A program made the translations under genes and the position numbers. This document shows positions 46,827 through 50,215 of a stretch of DNA of 50,215 bases, one piece after another. Under the pieces are notes generated by a model. That model worked only from the letters and a program-made list of their open reading frames with translations, searched no databases and was not told the DNA's origin. This stretch comes from Paraburkholderia dilworthii (GTDB lineage Bacteria > Pseudomonadota > Gammaproteobacteria > Burkholderiales > Burkholderiaceae): the NCBI RefSeq assembly GCF_000472525.1, contig NZ_AWZT01000048.1:179-50393 (forward strand), read 5' to 3'. Position 1 is the first letter of the stretch, and every line of letters begins with the position of its first letter.

Positions 46827-47528
46827 ATGCCGCTCGACGTCGACATTCACAAGATATTCGAGAGCGCCGAGCGCCGCTTCACGCTCGACGTCGCCTTTAC
46901 CGCCAGCACGCAGCGCGTGGTGCTGTTCGGGCCGTCCGGCGCGGGAAAGAGTCTGACGCTGCAGGCGATCGCCGGCCTCTTGCGTCCCGACGAAGGCAAG
47001 ATCACGCTGCACGGCAATGCGCTATTCGACAGCAAGCTCGATGTCGATCTGAAGCCGCAGGCGCGCAAGGTCGCGTACCTTTTTCAGGACTACGCGCTGT
47101 TTCCGCATCTGAACGTGCGTCAAAACATCGGCTTCGGCCTGCAACGCGGCTGGTTCAATCCGCGCGCGCGCAGCAGCCATGCGCAGACCGATTACTGGCT
47201 CGACGCGCTGGAATTGCGCGGCGTCGCCGGCAATTACCCGGCGCAGCTTTCCGGCGGACAGAAACAGCGCGTCGCGCTTGCGCGGGCGCTCGTCGCGCAA
47301 CCTCAACTGCTGTTGCTGGACGAGCCGTTTTCGGCGTTGGACAGCACATTGCGTCAGCGCATGCGGCTGGAGTTGTCCGAGCTGCAAACACGGCTGGATA
47401 TTCCAATGGTATTGATCACGCACGATCCCGACGACGTCGCCGCCTTCGGCGATCAGGTCGTGCAGATCAGCGACGGCCGCGTTCGCGAAAACCAGGCGTT
47501 CAGCGGCTACGCACGCAGCGAGACGTGA
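46827..47528 (+). CDS. modC: Molybdate ABC transporter ATP-binding protein, short form
   Basis: 233 aa. Walker A GPSGAGKS (35-42), Q-loop Gln87, signature LSGGQKQR (141-148), Walker B LLLLDEP (161-167) and H-loop LITHDPDD. Typical ModC is about 350 aa with a C-terminal Mop/TOBE regulatory domain; this one ends right after the nucleotide-binding domain. The missing TOBE function may lie in the adjacent ModE, which has two. Convergent with modE, 33 bp apart. Confidence 0.95.
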   Translation: MPLDVDIHKIFESAERRFTLDVAFTASTQRVVLFGPSGAGKSLTLQAIAGLLRPDEGKITLHGNALFDSKLDVDLKPQARKVAYLFQDYALFPHLNVRQNIGFGLQRGWFNPRARSSHAQTDYWLDALELRGVAGNYPAQLSGGQKQRVALARALVAQPQLLLLDEPFSALDSTLRQRMRLELSELQTRLDIPMVLITHDPDDVAAFGDQVVQISDGRVRENQAFSGYARSET

Positions 47529-47561
47529 TCGAGGGCAGCGCCTTCGCCCTCCCTCGCACCT

Positions 47562-48398
47562 TCAATCCTTCACGCCAAGTATCACGCTGGATGCCTTGAA
47601 CGCCGCGACCGCGCTCGCGCCTTCCGCGAGACCGAGCGCTTCGGCGCTCTGGTTGGTGACGACCGCGGTGATAACCGCGCCGCCTTCGAGCACGAGCGAC
47701 ACCTCAGCGTTGACCGCGCCTGGTTTCACGCTCTGCACGGTGCCGCGCAACTGATTGCGGGCGGAGAGTTTCAGCGGCGCACCGCTTTCGCCTTCGACTA
47801 ACAACACAACCCATGACGCCTTGATCAGCGCGAACGCCGCCAAGCCGACCGCGAGACCCAGCGCCTCGGTGCTTTCATGCGTGAGGACGGCGACGATCGT
47901 GTGGCCGCCGGGCAGCGTCAGAGAGACTTCGTCGTTGATCGTGCCGCGCGTGATATGCGACACGGTGCCGTAAAGCTGATTGCGCGCGCTCGTCTTGACG
48001 CCGATACGGCCGATCAGATCCCAGTCTGTCGCGAAACCTTCGATCGCCGCGCCCGCGCGCTCAAGAAAGCGCCGATGCTCGCGCTCGACCGCGCGAAACG
48101 TCTCGATAAGCTTGAGCGCGCGCGGCGTCAGCGTGGTGCCGCCGCCGCCCTTGCCGCCAGTCAGACGCACGACGAGCGGCTCGCCGGCGAGGTTGTTCAT
48201 GGCGTCGACGGCATCCCACGCGCCCTTGTAGCTCATGCCGACGGCTTTCGCCGCGCTGGTAATGGAGCCGGTCTCGCCGATCGCCGCCAGCAGCGCGATT
48301 CGCGACGCGCCGCCGAGCGTATTCGCGCCTGCCTGGAACCAGACGGAACCGCCGACTTCCAGCGGTTCGCGAGGCAGATCGTTGAACTCGGATGTCAT
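47562..48398 (-). CDS. modE: Molybdate-dependent regulator ModE with two Mop/TOBE domains
   Basis: 278 aa from ATG 48398, preceded by a TATAAT at 48438-48443 (minus). The N-terminal LysR-type winged HTH (ASRIALLAAIGETGSITSAAKAVGMSYKGAWDAVDAMNN) with the Gly-rich KGGGGTTLTPRA wing is followed by two Mop repeats, SARNQLYGTVSHITRGTINDEVSLTL and SARNQLRGTVQSVKPGAVNAEVSLVL, which bind molybdate as a dimer. Represses modABC when molybdate is plentiful. A CGTTATAATG stretch at its own -10 may be a ModE site for autoregulation. Confidence 0.95.
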   Translation of the reverse strand: MTSEFNDLPREPLEVGGSVWFQAGANTLGGASRIALLAAIGETGSITSAAKAVGMSYKGAWDAVDAMNNLAGEPLVVRLTGGKGGGGTTLTPRALKLIETFRAVEREHRRFLERAGAAIEGFATDWDLIGRIGVKTSARNQLYGTVSHITRGTINDEVSLTLPGGHTIVAVLTHESTEALGLAVGLAAFALIKASWVVLLVEGESGAPLKLSARNQLRGTVQSVKPGAVNAEVSLVLEGGAVITAVVTNQSAEALGLAEGASAVAAFKASSVILGVKD

Positions 48399-48544
48399 GG
48401 CGAGAAGCGGTCGGTAAATGATCGAGGACGGCGGATCATTATAACGACCGGCGCTTCGGCGCCCAGCTGCTAACGGACCGTGCAGCGGCTGCAAGGCGAG
48501 AGGCTGTCGCGATACCCCGACTGCACCGGTTAAACCGGCGCAGT

Positions 48545-48928
48545 TCAAACCGCGTATTGGGCGATGCCGTTGCCGAATGACCAGTTCTCCTTCAGCACTT
48601 CGACGAGATTGATCAGCACATCCTCTCGCCGCAGCCCCGGCGACTCATGCAGCTCGTCGACCATACGCCCGTACAGCGCCTTCTTCTGCTCCAGCGTGCG
48701 CGTGTTGTTCAGCGTTATCTGGATCATCACAAGGTCGTCGGTTCGCTGGACGTTGAGATATTGATTGTCGTACACGAAATTGCCGGCCTCGTGCTCGGTG
48801 ATCAACATGAAAATGTCGTCCTTCGGCACGTTGAAAGTGGCGACCAGCGCGCGCTGGACGCCGTCCGTGAGCGCCTTCCGATATTCGACTGGCTTGCCGG
48901 CGCGCAAAGCGATTCGGGTAAGAGGCAT
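48545..48928 (-). CDS. Tautomerase family protein
   Basis: 127 aa; AAGGAG six bases before ATG 48928. After removal of Met, Pro2 is the catalytic N-terminal proline of 4-oxalocrotonate-type tautomerases (MPLTRIALRAGKPVEYRKALTDGVQRALVATFNVP). The length is about twice that of the 62-aa 4-OT, as in the Tautomerase_2-type fused-length family. The substrate is unknown. Divergent from a LysR gene, its probable regulator. Confidence 0.9.
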   Translation of the reverse strand: MPLTRIALRAGKPVEYRKALTDGVQRALVATFNVPKDDIFMLITEHEAGNFVYDNQYLNVQRTDDLVMIQITLNNTRTLEQKKALYGRMVDELHESPGLRREDVLINLVEVLKENWSFGNGIAQYAV

Positions 48929-48990
48929 GACAATCTCCTTCATTGGTGAGTACGTGCACACAGCTTAGGCCGGCTGGTCCATAATAAACA

Positions 48991-48999
48991 GACATTGTC
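48991..48999. promoter_or_regulatory. Small dyad in the tautomerase/LysR gap
   Basis: GACA-T-TGTC, between the divergent genes next to a TATTAT -10-like element on the minus strand; a plausible part of a LysR site. Confidence 0.3.
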
Positions 49000-49025
49000 C
49001 GCTATTTCATCTATATTCAACCGAA

Positions 49026-49877
49026 ATGAAAGTCCTCGATCTGGATACCGTCCGGGCGTTCGTGCTGGTCGCCGATCTGTGCAGTTTCACGCGCGCCGCC
49101 GATGCGCTCGACACCACGCAATCCGCCGTTAGCCTCAAGCTAAAGCGGCTGGAGGTGCACCTGGGCAAGCAATTGCTGGAGCGTACGCCGCGCGTGGTGC
49201 GCCTTTCCGTCGACGGCAAAGCGTTTCTCAGCGCCGCTCGCGACCTGCTGAACGCGCATGAACGCGCGTTGGGGTCGCTATCGGTGGAGCGAAGGCGGCT
49301 TTCGCTCGGTCTCAGCGAGCATGTTGCGGGGCCGGACCTGCCGCAATTGCTGGCGCGGCTGAGCGCGCACGATCCGGCGCTGGTGGTCGAGTTGCACCTT
49401 GGCACGTCTGCCGCGCTGCTCGCCCAATTCGACGAGCGCCGTCTTGACGCGGTGATCGTCCGTTATGGGGCGGACGAGCCGCCGCGCGAAGAGGCCCAGG
49501 TGTTGTTCAGCGAGCCGCTCGGCTGGCTCGCGGCACCGACGTGGCTGCCGCGAGTCGGCGAACCATTGGCGCTCGCGCTCTTAAGTCCGCCGTGCAATGT
49601 GCGCGATGTTGCGCTGCGAACGCTGACGGACGCGTCCGTGGCGTGGCAGGAGGTATTCGTCGGTGGCGGCGTCGCGGCTGTCGGCGCGGCGTGTGCGGCG
49701 GGACTCGCGGTGTCGCCGCTCGCGCGCAGAGTAGCGCCGCGCGGTTTGATCGATGTGGGCGCCCGGCTCGGATTGCCGGCACTGCCGGAATCCCGTGTGA
49801 CGCTGCACTCGCGGGTCAGAGACGAGCGTTCGAAGGAAACGCTGCGGCTGGTGACGAACGGGTTGGTGAGCGGGTGA
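49026..49877 (+). CDS. LysR-family transcriptional regulator
   Basis: 283 aa. HTH DLDTVRAFVLVADLCSFTRAADALDTTQSAVSLKLKRLEVHLGKQLLERTPRVVRLS, then a linker helix and a PBP2-like effector domain. Slightly shorter than usual (about 295-300) because the C-terminal end, RLVTNGLVSG, runs into a short-repeat tract. Divergent from the tautomerase, 97 bp apart. Confidence 0.92.
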   Translation: MKVLDLDTVRAFVLVADLCSFTRAADALDTTQSAVSLKLKRLEVHLGKQLLERTPRVVRLSVDGKAFLSAARDLLNAHERALGSLSVERRRLSLGLSEHVAGPDLPQLLARLSAHDPALVVELHLGTSAALLAQFDERRLDAVIVRYGADEPPREEAQVLFSEPLGWLAAPTWLPRVGEPLALALLSPPCNVRDVALRTLTDASVAWQEVFVGGGVAAVGAACAAGLAVSPLARRVAPRGLIDVGARLGLPALPESRVTLHSRVRDERSKETLRLVTNGLVSG

Positions 49878-49917
49878 GCGGGTGAGCGCGCGGATGAGCA
49901 GGTGAGCGGGCGGGTGG
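49864..49917 (+). repeat. Imperfect GGTGAGCG-type tandem repeat
   Basis: Units of GGTGAGCG and close variants repeat about six times across the LysR stop codon (at 49875-49877) and beyond. It could vary in copy number and so shift the LysR C-terminus. Confidence 0.6.
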
Positions 49918-50020
49918 ACGCTGGCGGTGCGTTGGGGGTGACGGCGGTAGCGCTTCAGAGCAATCCCGGCAACGTTGGTGACCTAGTGGGTTTCTCGCCC
50001 TCGGGCCTTTTCGGCTTTTC
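49918..50020. other. Gap between LysR repeat and insertion sequence
   Basis: About 100 bp with no gene and no recognisable signal. Confidence 0.4.
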
Positions 50021-50215
50021 GGAGGTGTCAGAAATTTCGTGTGCTGAGGCCGGTTAAAAATCTCAGCTGATGGCGGCGGTGAATCGCTCACCGAACAGGA
50101 TGGCGAACTGATTGACAGCTTGCCGCCAGGTGATAGGCGGCATCTTCCAATCCTTTTCAATGTTGCGCAAGGCCAGATACAGCAGTTTGCTGGCGGCTTC
50201 GTCGCTCGGGAAGTG
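50021..50215 (-). mobile_element. IS256-family insertion sequence, left end
   Basis: Begins near 50021 with an inverted-repeat-like end (GGAGGTGTCAGAAATTTC) as found at IS256-family termini, and continues past the window end. The transposase reading frame lies on the minus strand. Whether the other end and a target duplication exist cannot be seen. Confidence 0.75.
50063..50215 (-). CDS. IS256-family transposase, C-terminal 50 residues (partial)
   Basis: The last 50 codons before TGA 50063-50065 are in frame to the window edge. IEKDWKMPPITWRQAVNQFAILFGERF is the very characteristic end of IS256 mutator-type transposases (consensus: IEKKW..P..NW..ALNQFAI.F..R). The catalytic DDE domain lies outside the window. 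The frame is intact as far as seen. Confidence 0.85.
   Translation of the reverse strand, partial: HFPSDEAASKLLYLALRNIEKDWKMPPITWRQAVNQFAILFGERFTAAIS

Noticed and set aside
1..50215. CRISPR arrays, rRNA genes, prophage or integron modules
   Set aside because: No regularly spaced direct repeats, rRNA sequence, phage structural genes or integrase were seen.

Overview
The window looks like a chromosomal segment of a Paraburkholderia/Burkholderia-type betaproteobacterium. It is GC-rich, strongly GC3-biased, and carries family hallmarks: DUF4148, DUF3460 and DUF3563 proteins, a BPSS1780-type membrane protein, and the rpoD-dnaG-yqeY-rpsU-tsaD block. The genus is inferred from gene content; no database comparison was possible.

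Layout. 1-434 is the 3' end of sdhB. 435-12300 is a mosaic of short, weakly conserved units: ppnP, a possible 2OG-type oxygenase, AraC, a frameshifted quinone reductase, DUF proteins, an esterase, a methyltransferase, an oxalate/formate-type transporter, a cupin plus double CMD-domain lipoprotein with a divergent LysR, and a MEKHLA protein. 12501-12829 is the most striking locus: tRNA-Ile(CAU) on the minus strand, split in its anticodon loop by a 250-nt group I intron. 13023-25178 is housekeeping: rpoD, dnaG, yqeY, rpsU, an FAD oxidoreductase, tsaD, folE2, then xseB-ispA-dxs (isoprenoid precursor synthesis). 25466-33223 holds a Rieske oxygenase, a sulfurtransferase, a broken dienelactone hydrolase, ndh, polA and a LOG-family gene. 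33300-42554 holds LysR with a chrA pair, amn, a DUF2782 protein, thrB, ohrR-ohr and a photolyase. 42691-48398 holds a DUF3563 protein, a PHB-depolymerase-like esterase, a PAP2 protein and modABC with convergent modE. A tautomerase/LysR pair follows, and the window ends inside an IS256-family insertion sequence.

How the parts work together. xseB-ispA-dxs is a minus-strand cluster with an ATGA overlap. ohrR-ohr is an organic peroxide sensor/effector pair with a perfect 21-bp palindrome before ohr. In the molybdate system the Mop/TOBE domains are missing from ModC and duplicated on ModE. The two chrA genes overlap and form a split (short-chain CHR) chromate transporter beside a LysR regulator. 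Two genes are visibly broken: the quinone reductase at 3380-4340 (one extra T) and the dienelactone hydrolase at 27729-28145 (nonsense codon and lost 3' end).
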